NCBI RefSeq assembly: GCF_025426255.1
Contig: NZ_CP104861.1
Span: forward strand, 186,001 to 250,000
DNA from: Pseudomonas fragi
GTDB lineage: Bacteria; Pseudomonadota; Gammaproteobacteria; Pseudomonadales; Pseudomonadaceae
Reading direction: 5' to 3'
Length of the DNA stretch: 64,000 nucleotides
This document shows, piece after piece, positions 44,341 to 52,046 of this stretch. A program made the position numbers and the translations under genes. Position 1 is the stretch's first letter. Every line of letters starts with the position of its first letter. The notes beneath the pieces were generated by a model, which was not told the origin of the DNA, made no database searches, and saw only the letters and a program-made list of their open reading frames with translations.

Positions 44341-45105
44341 TCAGCTACGCCAGTTGGGTCGGGGTTCCGCAGCGCGCAGCACCTCCCGTGGGGCGGGGTT
44401 AATATAGAGTTTTGGGGCGCCCACCTTGAGCATTCGTGCGGGTGCCCAGCGCGAATTGTTACCCACACGGTCAATCACGCAGTAGGTGACTTCCAGTTTG
44501 GGGTCTTCGCCGGCTTCCTGAATGATGTACGGGGGGACGAACACGCAGACGGGTTTGTCGACATCCGCCTTGCGCAATATGGGTAGGTCCAGGCGCACGT
44601 CGCCCCAGAGCAGAGTGATTGCGTCTTCACAGGCCATGTTGCGGTAAGGCTCGATAATCACCGGTACGCCGCGTTTCATCTGGCTGGGGTTAACCCCGTA
44701 GCGCTGAATCGGCTCGGGGATCATGAGTGGGGCAAGTCCCTGATTTTCTTCACCGATGGCCTCTCCACCAGGGCAGTCAAGTTTGACAAGGACTTTAAGT
44801 TGCGCTGACAGTGCCGGGCTGCTGCCGATATGCATGACCCGATAATAAAGGCGCGCCACACCATTTTGAATAAAACTCTGTGGCACTCTTAATAAAACGG
44901 GTTGGCCGACATCGAGCTTGACAAGTTGCTGTGATGTTACATAGCAGCCGTCCCAGAACAACTCAACAAGATCGCCTTCTTCCATGTTTTTGTAGGGGGC
45001 TATTGTAATAAGCAAGTGTTCGGCGGCTCGCGCGCAGATAGTAGGCTTGCCGGGGTTCGGAAGTGCAGGGGCCGTCAGTTTGTTGATGCATGAGGTAAAG
45101 GGCAT
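44341..45105 (-). CDS. Unrecognised protein with two ~80-residue Ig-like repeats
   Basis: The 254-residue product contains two related segments, about 30-107 and 145-228. Each has an IxPYxNM start, a W in the middle of a beta-rich stretch (ELFWDG, TLLWGD), DVGQPV or DVDKPV, VPxxxIQ and a Y-x-V near the end followed by LKV. The pattern suggests two beta-sandwich domains. No signal peptide is evident. AAAGGA on the minus strand supports the start at 45105, although the frame stays open upstream. Similar modules occur in other fluorescent pseudomonads, but I know no function. Confidence 0.65.
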   Translation of the reverse strand: MPFTSCINKLTAPALPNPGKPTICARAAEHLLITIAPYKNMEEGDLVELFWDGCYVTSQQLVKLDVGQPVLLRVPQSFIQNGVARLYYRVMHIGSSPALSAQLKVLVKLDCPGGEAIGEENQGLAPLMIPEPIQRYGVNPSQMKRGVPVIIEPYRNMACEDAITLLWGDVRLDLPILRKADVDKPVCVFVPPYIIQEAGEDPKLEVTYCVIDRVGNNSRWAPARMLKVGAPKLYINPAPREVLRAAEPRPNWRS

Positions 45106-45708
45106 ATATAAAGATTCCTTTCCAGTGTGTAAGGGGACGGCACAGGTCTGCACAGACGGTTTTCGCAGGCAGAGGAGAGTGCCAAAGGAGCCCGTGATGG
45201 CTTTGGTGCAGTGGCCTGACGCTGGTATCACAGAGGCTGTGCGATGAATGATTACTTTGGATACGGGCCAGAGCGGTTTTATTAGATAAGAGGCTATGGC
45301 TATAAGTGTCAAGGCAGAATGGAACGAATGTAATTGTCGTTGGGTTATTCGGAAATATCCTACTGGTTGGATGCTTTTATATAAGTGTTTAGAGAGTGTT
45401 AGTGTTGTGGTTGTGAACAAGTAGTCTGTAAAGTTATATGAGGTGTGTGCGCTTTATCTCAATAGTTAAGTTGCAGGTGTCAGGGACGGAAACTGAAGCG
45501 TTTTCTTGCGGTTTGATTAATGTTTTAAACGTGTTTGAACGGGCAGGTCATATCACTCGTTCAATCAGGAAGGGCCAGTGCCATGACGGGTTGGTGGTTT
45601 TTTACCATTAATTTCACAGGTCATTTGCATAATCAGTGCGTGCGAGGCAGTAGGTTTGCCCGGTTTGTGATATTTAGACGTTGCCAAATTTCTCGGAAGA
45701 TCATTCAA
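45106..45708. other. AT-rich divergent intergenic region, 603 bases
   Basis: No gene is seen. The DNA is clearly richer in A+T than its surroundings, especially 45280-45560, and contains several possible -10 like sequences. It separates the two-repeat gene from the SdiA-regulated pair. Confidence 0.6.
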
Positions 45709-46641
45709 ATGGCCCAAGACCCTCAGTTGACCCCGCCCGTCTCTGGACTCTCTCGCTTCAGACTGCGCTGGTATTACTGGCTTTTGCTGCTTGGCGTGTT
45801 GCTCTATGGATTAACGGTGGCCATGCATTGGGATGACCGCGGCGAGTTGTGGGTGCTGGAGCGGTTTGAGAACTCGTCCGAGCAAAACGAAAGTGTGTGG
45901 TTGCCCAACTATACGGCGGTGATTGATGCCAAGGTGTTGCCGGGGATGGAGAAGGACGAAGCTTCGGATCTGGCCTATAACCCTCTGAGCAAAACGCTGT
46001 TTTCGGTGATGGGTAAAAACCCGTTTCTGGTGGAATTGACCCTCGACGGCGAAGTACTGCGCAAAATCCCGCTGGTGGGCTGGAGCAACCCGGAAGGCCT
46101 GACGGTGATGGAGAACGGTCTGCTGGCCATTGTTGACGAGCGTGAGCACATGTTGAGCATCATCAACATCGATGCCGACACTAAAACCCTGAATATCGCC
46201 GACTTCCCCAAGTACGATCTGGGTCCTTCGAAGAACCAGAACAAGGCCTTCGAGGCGATTGCCTGGGACCCCCGTCGCCAGCAACTGTTGCTTGGCGAAG
46301 AGCGCCCGCCGCAGCTGTTTGTCTGGAAAAGCGACGGCAGCCAGAAACTCACTGGCAGCAAGCAGAAAGTGCCAAGCGATGAGCTGGACATGCGTAACCT
46401 GTCTGCCTTGAGTATCGACCCGCGCACCGGTCATACGCTGGTACTGTCGGCAGATTCGCATATGCTCCTGGAACTCGATGAGCTGGGTGAGCAGGTCAGC
46501 TTCATCACCTTGCTCGGCGGTTTCAATGGCCTGAAAAACACCATTCCGCGGGCCGAAGGGGTCGCGATTGATGAGAACGGCACGCTGTATATGGTGAGCG
46601 AGCCGAACCTGTTTTATCGCTTCGAGAAGAAGGCCCAGTAA
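45709..46641 (+). CDS. SdiA-regulated domain (YjiK-like) membrane-anchored protein, copy 1
   Basis: The 310-residue protein has an N-terminal membrane helix (about 24-40, YYWLLLLGVLLYGL) and a large periplasmic domain of the SdiA-regulated family, which forms a six-bladed-like propeller. Repeated blade motifs include LAYNPLSKTLFSV, ELTLDGEVLRKIPL and IAWDPRRQQLLLGEE. Role unknown. GGAAGA precedes the ATG at 45709; the longer frame upstream is in AT-rich intergenic DNA. Confidence 0.85.
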   Translation: MAQDPQLTPPVSGLSRFRLRWYYWLLLLGVLLYGLTVAMHWDDRGELWVLERFENSSEQNESVWLPNYTAVIDAKVLPGMEKDEASDLAYNPLSKTLFSVMGKNPFLVELTLDGEVLRKIPLVGWSNPEGLTVMENGLLAIVDEREHMLSIINIDADTKTLNIADFPKYDLGPSKNQNKAFEAIAWDPRRQQLLLGEERPPQLFVWKSDGSQKLTGSKQKVPSDELDMRNLSALSIDPRTGHTLVLSADSHMLLELDELGEQVSFITLLGGFNGLKNTIPRAEGVAIDENGTLYMVSEPNLFYRFEKKAQ

Positions 46642-46715
46642 ACAAACCCGCCGATTAAGGTTGAATTCATGCAGTCGTGGTATCTCATTCGCCTGATCTG
46701 TTTAGAGTTCGACCC

Positions 46716-47624
46716 ATGCGCCGTGTCAACCGTTCTACCGCTCTTGTTCTCTGTATAACGCTGGTGGCTCTAGTGGCCGCCGGCTTTGGCGCACAACACT
46801 TGCGCCTGTTTGAGCGCAGCTGGTTTCAGCTAAGCCAGCTGTGGCAAACCGCCGACCCCAACGCGATCAACCTGGGCGAGTACCGTGCCGTGGTGCAAGG
46901 CAAGGTGATTGAGGGGCTTGAAGACAACGTGTCGGCACTGACCTACGATCCGCTGCGCAAAACCCTGTTCACAGTGACCAACAAACACGCCGAACTGGTT
47001 GAGTTGTCCCTCGATGGCCGAGTCCTGCGGCGTATTGCACTGGTCGGGTTTGGCGATGCCGAAGCGGTCGAGTTTATTGGCGAGAACACCTACGTCATTA
47101 CCGATGAGCACCAGCAACGGTTGATCAAAGTTAAGGTTGATGACAATACGCAGGTGCTGGATGCCCGCGATGCGCAGCAACTGACGCTGGGACTCAATCG
47201 ATCAGGTAACAAGGGCTTTGAAGGCCTGGCCTACGACTCGGTCGGCAAGCGTCTGTTTGTGGCCAAAGAGCGCGATCCGATGCTGATCTACGAGGTCCGC
47301 GGTTTTCCTCAGGACAATCCGCAGCAACCCTATGCCACCCATGTGGTGACTAACCCGCGACGTGATGCGCGAATATTTGTACGGGATTTGTCGAGCCTGC
47401 AGTTCGACGAACGCACCGGGCATTTACTGGCGCTGTCGGATGAATCGAAGTTATTGCTCGAACTGGATCTGGAAGGGCGGCCGATCAGCACGCTGTCGCT
47501 GAAAAAGGGCAAACATGGTTTGACCCGGTCAGTGCCACAAGCAGAAGGCATCACCATGGACGACGAGGGTACGGTGTACGTGGTGAGTGAGCCGAATCTG
47601 TTCTACGTGTTCAAAAAGCCGTAG
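46716..47624 (+). CDS. SdiA-regulated domain membrane-anchored protein, copy 2
   Basis: The 302-residue paralogue of the preceding gene has an N-terminal helix (about 9-27) and the same blade motifs: LTYDPLRKTLFTV, ELSLDGRVLRRIAL, LAYDSVGKRLFVAKE and EGITMDDEGTVYVVSEPNLF. The two are tandem duplicates with moderate divergence. The ATG at 46716 is chosen because the hydrophobic anchor follows it. Gap to copy 1 is 74 bases, so they may be co-transcribed. Confidence 0.85.
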   Translation: MRRVNRSTALVLCITLVALVAAGFGAQHLRLFERSWFQLSQLWQTADPNAINLGEYRAVVQGKVIEGLEDNVSALTYDPLRKTLFTVTNKHAELVELSLDGRVLRRIALVGFGDAEAVEFIGENTYVITDEHQQRLIKVKVDDNTQVLDARDAQQLTLGLNRSGNKGFEGLAYDSVGKRLFVAKERDPMLIYEVRGFPQDNPQQPYATHVVTNPRRDARIFVRDLSSLQFDERTGHLLALSDESKLLLELDLEGRPISTLSLKKGKHGLTRSVPQAEGITMDDEGTVYVVSEPNLFYVFKKP

Positions 47625-47634
47625 CTATGCAGCC

Positions 47635-47707
47635 TTGTAGATTCTCTGTTCCAGGTCAAGCCGAGCCTGCTCTCGAATGATATTCGCGAGCAGGCTCGCT
47701 CCCACGC
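47635..47707. repeat. Composite REP element with truncated left arm
   Basis: GTAGATTCTCTGTTCCAGGT-CAAGCC leads into GAGCCTGCTCTCGAATGATA and the right arm CGCGAGCAGGCTCGCTCCCAC. Compared with 54336-54419 the CCCAGTGGGAGC part of the left arm is missing. Confidence 0.7.
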
Positions 47708-47718
47708 TTGAAGTATCT

Positions 47719-47819
47719 CTGTAGCCGCTGCCGCAGGCTGCGATCGAGCCCGAAGGGGTCGCTCTGTTGAAGAGCGAAGGCCCTGCGGCCCTTATCGCAG
47801 CCTGCGGCAGCGGCTACAG
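47719..47819. repeat. Complete 'GCAGCGGCTAC' type inverted repeat
   Basis: Arms CTGTAGCCGCTGCCGCAGGC-TGCGAT and its reverse complement lie at the ends; the middle holds further short inverted repeats (AGAGCGAAGG, GGCCCTGCGGCC). It lies between convergent genes. Confidence 0.85.
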
Positions 47820-47828
47820 GATTTGCGG

Positions 47829-48500
47829 TTACTTGCTGAGGGTTTTCACGCCTTCAGGGGTGCCCAGCAACAGCAGGTCTGCCGGGCGGGCAGCGAACAG
47901 GCCGTTGGTCACGACGCCGACAATGGCGTTGATCTGACGCTCCAGCTCAACCGGGTTGGTGATCTGCATGTTGAACACGTCGATGATGATATTGCCGTTG
48001 TCTGTCACCACGCCTTCGCGGTAAACCGGGTCGCCGCCGATCTTGACCAGCTCGCGGGCTACGTGGCTGCGGGCCATCGGGATTACTTCAACTGGCAGCG
48101 GGAACGCGCCCAGTACCGGCACCAGCTTGCTGGCATCGGCGATGCAGATAAAGGTCTTGGCCACGGCCGCAACGATCTTTTCGCGGGTCAGGGCTGCGCC
48201 ACCGCCTTTGATCAGGTTCAGGTTTTCGTCGCTTTCATCGGCGCCATCAACGTAGAACTCCAGATCGCTGACCGTGTTTAGTTCATACACCGGAATACCG
48301 TGGCCCTTGAGGCGAGCGGCAGTAGCTTCGGAGCTGGCTACTGCGCCGTCGAATGCGCCTTTGTGTTGAGCCAGCGCGTCGATAAAGCAGTTGGCCGTGG
48401 AGCCGGTGCCGACCCCAACGATGCTCTTGTCATCCAGTTTTGGAAGGATGAAGTCGACAGCAGCCTGGGCTACGGCCTGTTTGAGTTGATCCTGGGTCAT
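47829..48500 (-). CDS. rpiA: Ribose-5-phosphate isomerase A
   Basis: RpiA interconverts ribose-5-P and ribulose-5-P in the pentose phosphate pathway. The 223-residue protein shows [10 protein letters not shown] near 27, YVDGADESD near 82 and [12 protein letters not shown] near 94, with the catalytic Glu in the last motif. It is divergent from ilvA, as in PAO1 (PA0330/PA0331). Confidence 0.96.
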   Translation of the reverse strand: MTQDQLKQAVAQAAVDFILPKLDDKSIVGVGTGSTANCFIDALAQHKGAFDGAVASSEATAARLKGHGIPVYELNTVSDLEFYVDGADESDENLNLIKGGGAALTREKIVAAVAKTFICIADASKLVPVLGAFPLPVEVIPMARSHVARELVKIGGDPVYREGVVTDNGNIIIDVFNMQITNPVELERQINAIVGVVTNGLFAARPADLLLLGTPEGVKTLSK

Positions 48501-48637
48501 GCGGGCTCCGGGGCGGGAAGGGTAAAAGGGCATAAGTATAACCCAAGCACTTAAAACCTTTGGATTCGTATGGTCGCCCGCGCAAACGCTGGGTTAGACT
48601 CGTTGGTCCCTGCCCACCCGCCCAGTGAAGCTTTCCG

Positions 48638-50152
48638 ATGCTCGAACAGTACGTTAAGAAGATCCTCACCTCGCGCGTTTATGACGTTGCCGTAGAAACC
48701 CCATTGCAAGCTGCCAACCAGCTGACCCTGCGCCTTGGCAACCAGATTTTGCTCAAGCGCGAAGACTTGCAGCCGGTGTACTCGTTCAAGATTCGTGGCG
48801 CTTACAACAAGCTCATGCACCTGACGGACGCCGAACGTGCTTGCGGTGTGGTGACGGCTTCTGCTGGCAACCACGCCCAAGGCCTGGCGCTTGCGGCCAA
48901 GGTACTGGGTGTCAAAGCCACCATCGTCATGCCTAAAACCACCCCCGAGATCAAGATTGAAGGTGTGCGCTCCCGTGGCGGTATTGTGGTTCTGCATGGC
49001 GACTCGTTCCCCGAGGCACTGGCCTATTCGCTCAAGTTGGTCGAACAGGAAGGCTACGTTTACGTTCACCCCTACGATGACCCGCACACCATTGCCGGGC
49101 AGGGCACCGTGGCGATGGAAATTCTGCGCCAGCACCCGGCGCCGCTGGATGCGATTTTCGTCCCGGTGGGTGGTGGCGGGCTGATTGCCGGTATTGCGGC
49201 GTACGTGAAGTACCTGCGTCCGGACATCAAGATCATTGGCGTCGAGCCCGATGATTCAAACTGCCTGCAAGCCGCGATGGCGGCAGGTGAGCGCGTGGTG
49301 CTGCCAACGGTGGGAATTTTTGCCGACGGCGTGGCGGTGGGGCAGATTGGTCAGCACACCTTCGATATCTGCAAAGACTATGTAGATGAAGTGATCACCG
49401 TCAGTACCGACGAAATCTGCGCAGCCATCAAGGATATCTTCGACGATACCCGCTCGATCACCGAACCTGCTGGTGCATTGGGCGTGGCCGGGATCAAGAA
49501 GTACGTTGAGCAGCGCGGCGTTCGCGGCCAGACCCTGGTGGCGATCGACTCAGGCGCCAACGTCAACTTCGACCGCTTGCGCCATGTGGCTGAGCGCGCC
49601 GAGTTGGGCGAAGGTCGCGAAGCCATCATTGCAGTGACCATTCCCGAAGAGCCAGGCAGCTTCAAGGCGTTTTGCGAAGCGATCGGCAAGCGCCAGATCA
49701 CGGAATTCAACTACCGCTACCACACCGGCAGCGAGGCCCACATTTTTGTCGGCGTGCAGACCCACCCCGAAAACGATCCGCGCAGCGCACTGCTGGCCAG
49801 CCTGACTGAACAGGGCTTTCCGGTGGTCGACCTGACCGAAAACGAACTGGCCAAGTTGCACATTCGGCACATGGTGGGTGGGCGTGCGGCCAAGGTCAGC
49901 GATGAATTGCTGTTCCGCTTCGAGTTCCCGGAGCGCCCGGGTGCGCTGTTCAACTTCCTGAACAAGCTGGGTGGGCGCTGGAATATTTCGATGTTCCATT
50001 ACCGTAATCACGGTGCGGCTGATGGTCGGGTAATGGCCGGTCTGCAAGTCCCTGCCGACGAACGCCATCTGGTGCCTGCGGCGCTGGCTGAAATTGGCTA
50101 CCCGTATTGGGATGAGAGCGATAACCCGGCCTATCAACTGTTTCTTGGCTGA
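48638..50152 (+). CDS. ilvA: Threonine ammonia-lyase, biosynthetic
   Basis: IlvA deaminates threonine to 2-oxobutyrate, the first step of isoleucine synthesis. The 504-residue protein has the PLP-binding Lys in SFKIRGAYNK near residue 50, the Gly loop VGGGGLIAG near 180, and two C-terminal ACT-like regulatory domains (about 325-400 and 415-500) for isoleucine/valine control, as in the long biosynthetic form. Confidence 0.96.
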   Translation: MLEQYVKKILTSRVYDVAVETPLQAANQLTLRLGNQILLKREDLQPVYSFKIRGAYNKLMHLTDAERACGVVTASAGNHAQGLALAAKVLGVKATIVMPKTTPEIKIEGVRSRGGIVVLHGDSFPEALAYSLKLVEQEGYVYVHPYDDPHTIAGQGTVAMEILRQHPAPLDAIFVPVGGGGLIAGIAAYVKYLRPDIKIIGVEPDDSNCLQAAMAAGERVVLPTVGIFADGVAVGQIGQHTFDICKDYVDEVITVSTDEICAAIKDIFDDTRSITEPAGALGVAGIKKYVEQRGVRGQTLVAIDSGANVNFDRLRHVAERAELGEGREAIIAVTIPEEPGSFKAFCEAIGKRQITEFNYRYHTGSEAHIFVGVQTHPENDPRSALLASLTEQGFPVVDLTENELAKLHIRHMVGGRAAKVSDELLFRFEFPERPGALFNFLNKLGGRWNISMFHYRNHGAADGRVMAGLQVPADERHLVPAALAEIGYPYWDESDNPAYQLFLG

Positions 50153-50192
50153 TAGCCGCTACGCTGATTGAACGGCTCAAGGGATTAATCAA

Positions 50193-50621
50193 ATGGAAAC
50201 GTTCACCGCGTTAAAACTGCTGCATGGCGTGTCGACACTGCTGTTGTTTGTCAGCGCCATTGCCTTGCTGGTCTTGGTGATTCGGCGTTGGCGGGCAGGC
50301 GATAAAAACCTGTCGGGCGGTGTGGTGCAGCGGCCCTGGAGCTTTGTTTGGGGGCTGATGGGGCTGTGCTTGTTGGCATTGCCGGTCAGTGGCTGGTTTC
50401 TGGTACACCTGGCCGGTTGGCCGTTGAGCCAATTATGGTTGTTGATGGGCAGCTGCTTGTATCTGCTGGGTAGCTTGAGCTGGTTGTGGCTGGTGGTGCG
50501 CCTCAATCGCCTGCGGTTGGGGCGAATGGCAAGGTATCCGTGGTTTACGCTGGTGCTGGCGATTTTTTGTGCAGTCTGCTTTATCGCCATTGCGGGGTTG
50601 ATGGGCGCCAAGCCGGTTTAA
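50193..50621 (+). CDS. DUF2269-like small integral membrane protein
   Basis: The 142-residue protein has four hydrophobic helices (about 8-30, 48-68, 76-98 and 118-138) and the early His of KLLHGVSTLL common in DUF2269 proteins, which may bind haem. Function is unknown. It lies after ilvA as the corresponding gene does in other pseudomonads. Confidence 0.78.
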   Translation: METFTALKLLHGVSTLLLFVSAIALLVLVIRRWRAGDKNLSGGVVQRPWSFVWGLMGLCLLALPVSGWFLVHLAGWPLSQLWLLMGSCLYLLGSLSWLWLVVRLNRLRLGRMARYPWFTLVLAIFCAVCFIAIAGLMGAKPV

Positions 50622-50633
50622 GCACAATTGCTT

Positions 50634-50737
50634 GTGTGGGAGCGGCGGTGCGACGATTCGACTTGCTCGCGATGGCATCACTGCGGTCTTGCAGAAAAAA
50701 CGCGGCGATCTTATCGCGAGCAAGCCCGCTCCCACAG
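50634..50737. repeat. REPIN with 16-base insertion in the left arm
   Basis: The right arm 50713-50736 is standard (ATCGCGAGCAAGCCCGCTCC-CACA). The left arm reads TGTGGGAGCGG, then CGGTGCGACGATTCGA, then CTTGCTCGCGAT, so 16 bases interrupt it. Inner ACTGCGG/CGCGGCG remains. Confidence 0.8.
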
Positions 50738-50745
50738 GTTGTGTG

Positions 50746-51402
50746 TCAGTCGCGTAGCGAGATGATTTCCCAGCCGCGCTTGATGGCTTCAGCCCGCAAG
50801 TTTGGATCAGGATCTACCGCCACCGGATGGTCAACCTGTTCCAGCAACGGCAAGTCGTTCATCGAATCGCTGTAGAAGTAGCTGTCTGCAAGGCTGTAGC
50901 CGTTTTCTGCGATCCAGCGGTTCAGGCGTGTCACTTTGCCTTCACGGAAGCACGGCACGTCGGTGCTGCGACCGGTATAGCGGCCATCGACGATTTCACA
51001 CTCGGTGGCAATCAGATGTTCCACGCCAAGTTTTTTGGCAATGGGTGCAGTAACCACACGGTTGGTGGCGGTGATGATCACCAGTGTGTCACCCGCATCA
51101 CGGTGCTTGGCCAGCAGGGCCAGAGCCTTGGGTAGCATCAGTGGCTCAATGCAGTCGCGCATGAATTCGCGATGCCACTGATCCAGTTGCGCCATGTCAT
51201 GGCGGCCAAAAATTTCCATGCTGAAGTTAAGGTACGCGGCGTTGTCGAGCTTGCCGGCCAGGTAATCCTGGTAGAACTCGTCGTTGCGCGCCTTGTAGGC
51301 ATCGCCATCGAGAATGCCCCGTTGGCACAGGTAATCGCCCCAGGCGTGATCGCTGTCACCGCCCAGAAGGGTGTTGTCCAAGTCGAATAAAGCCAGACGC
51401 AT
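50746..51402 (-). CDS. HAD-superfamily phosphatase (subfamily IB, SerB-like)
   Basis: The 218-residue protein has the HAD catalytic motif DLDNT (residues 7-11), motif II IITATN near 108, a basic residue in GKVTR and motif [13 protein letters not shown] near 180. Members of subfamily IB include phosphoserine-type phosphatases; the exact substrate is unknown. It is divergent from rppH and equivalent to PA0335. Confidence 0.88.
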   Translation of the reverse strand: MRLALFDLDNTLLGGDSDHAWGDYLCQRGILDGDAYKARNDEFYQDYLAGKLDNAAYLNFSMEIFGRHDMAQLDQWHREFMRDCIEPLMLPKALALLAKHRDAGDTLVIITATNRVVTAPIAKKLGVEHLIATECEIVDGRYTGRSTDVPCFREGKVTRLNRWIAENGYSLADSYFYSDSMNDLPLLEQVDHPVAVDPDPNLRAEAIKRGWEIISLRD

Positions 51403-51545
51403 TGAGGTTACCCGTTGAGTTGTCTGAGGAAAGGCCACAAGAATACGGTCTTTTAATAAGAGTGCACATAAGGCAGGAAGGCGCGTTGCTGCTTTCACAA
51501 CCTTTGTGGAACAATGCGGCGACATGCGTTTGCGAGGTTGTTGCC

Positions 51546-52025
51546 GTGATCGACCCCGATGGTTTCCGCCCTAATGTCGGGATTATTCTGACAAATGACG
51601 CTGGTCAGGTACTTTGGGCTCGCCGTATCAATCAAGACGCCTGGCAGTTTCCACAGGGAGGTATCAACCCTGATGAGACGCCGGAAGACGCCTTGTACCG
51701 TGAGCTGAACGAAGAAGTTGGCCTTGAACGCGAAGATGTAGAAATACTCGCCTGCACGCGAGGCTGGTTGCGTTATCGTTTGCCGCAACGACTGGTGCGT
51801 ACCCACAGCCAACCGCTGTGCATCGGTCAGAAGCAAAAGTGGTTTTTGCTGCGCCTGGTCTCTAACGAGCAGCGGGTGCGGATGGATTTGACCGGTAAAC
51901 CGGAGTTCGATGGCTGGCGTTGGGTCAGTTATTGGTACCCGTTGGGCCAGGTGGTGACATTCAAGCGCGAGGTCTACCGTCGCGCTCTCAAAGAGCTTGC
52001 CCCGCGCCTTTTAACGCGCGCCTGA
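51546..52025 (+). CDS. rppH: RNA pyrophosphohydrolase
   Basis: RppH removes pyrophosphate from 5' ends of mRNA and so starts decay. The 159-residue Nudix protein has the box starting [20 protein letters not shown] near 38. The GTG at 51546 gives exactly the family N-terminus [13 protein letters not shown]; the frame stays open upstream but without similarity. It precedes ptsP by 21 bases and probably shares its transcript. Confidence 0.95.
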   Translation: MIDPDGFRPNVGIILTNDAGQVLWARRINQDAWQFPQGGINPDETPEDALYRELNEEVGLEREDVEILACTRGWLRYRLPQRLVRTHSQPLCIGQKQKWFLLRLVSNEQRVRMDLTGKPEFDGWRWVSYWYPLGQVVTFKREVYRRALKELAPRLLTRA

Positions 52026-52046
52026 CACGGAGTTCGACCCCGAGCC

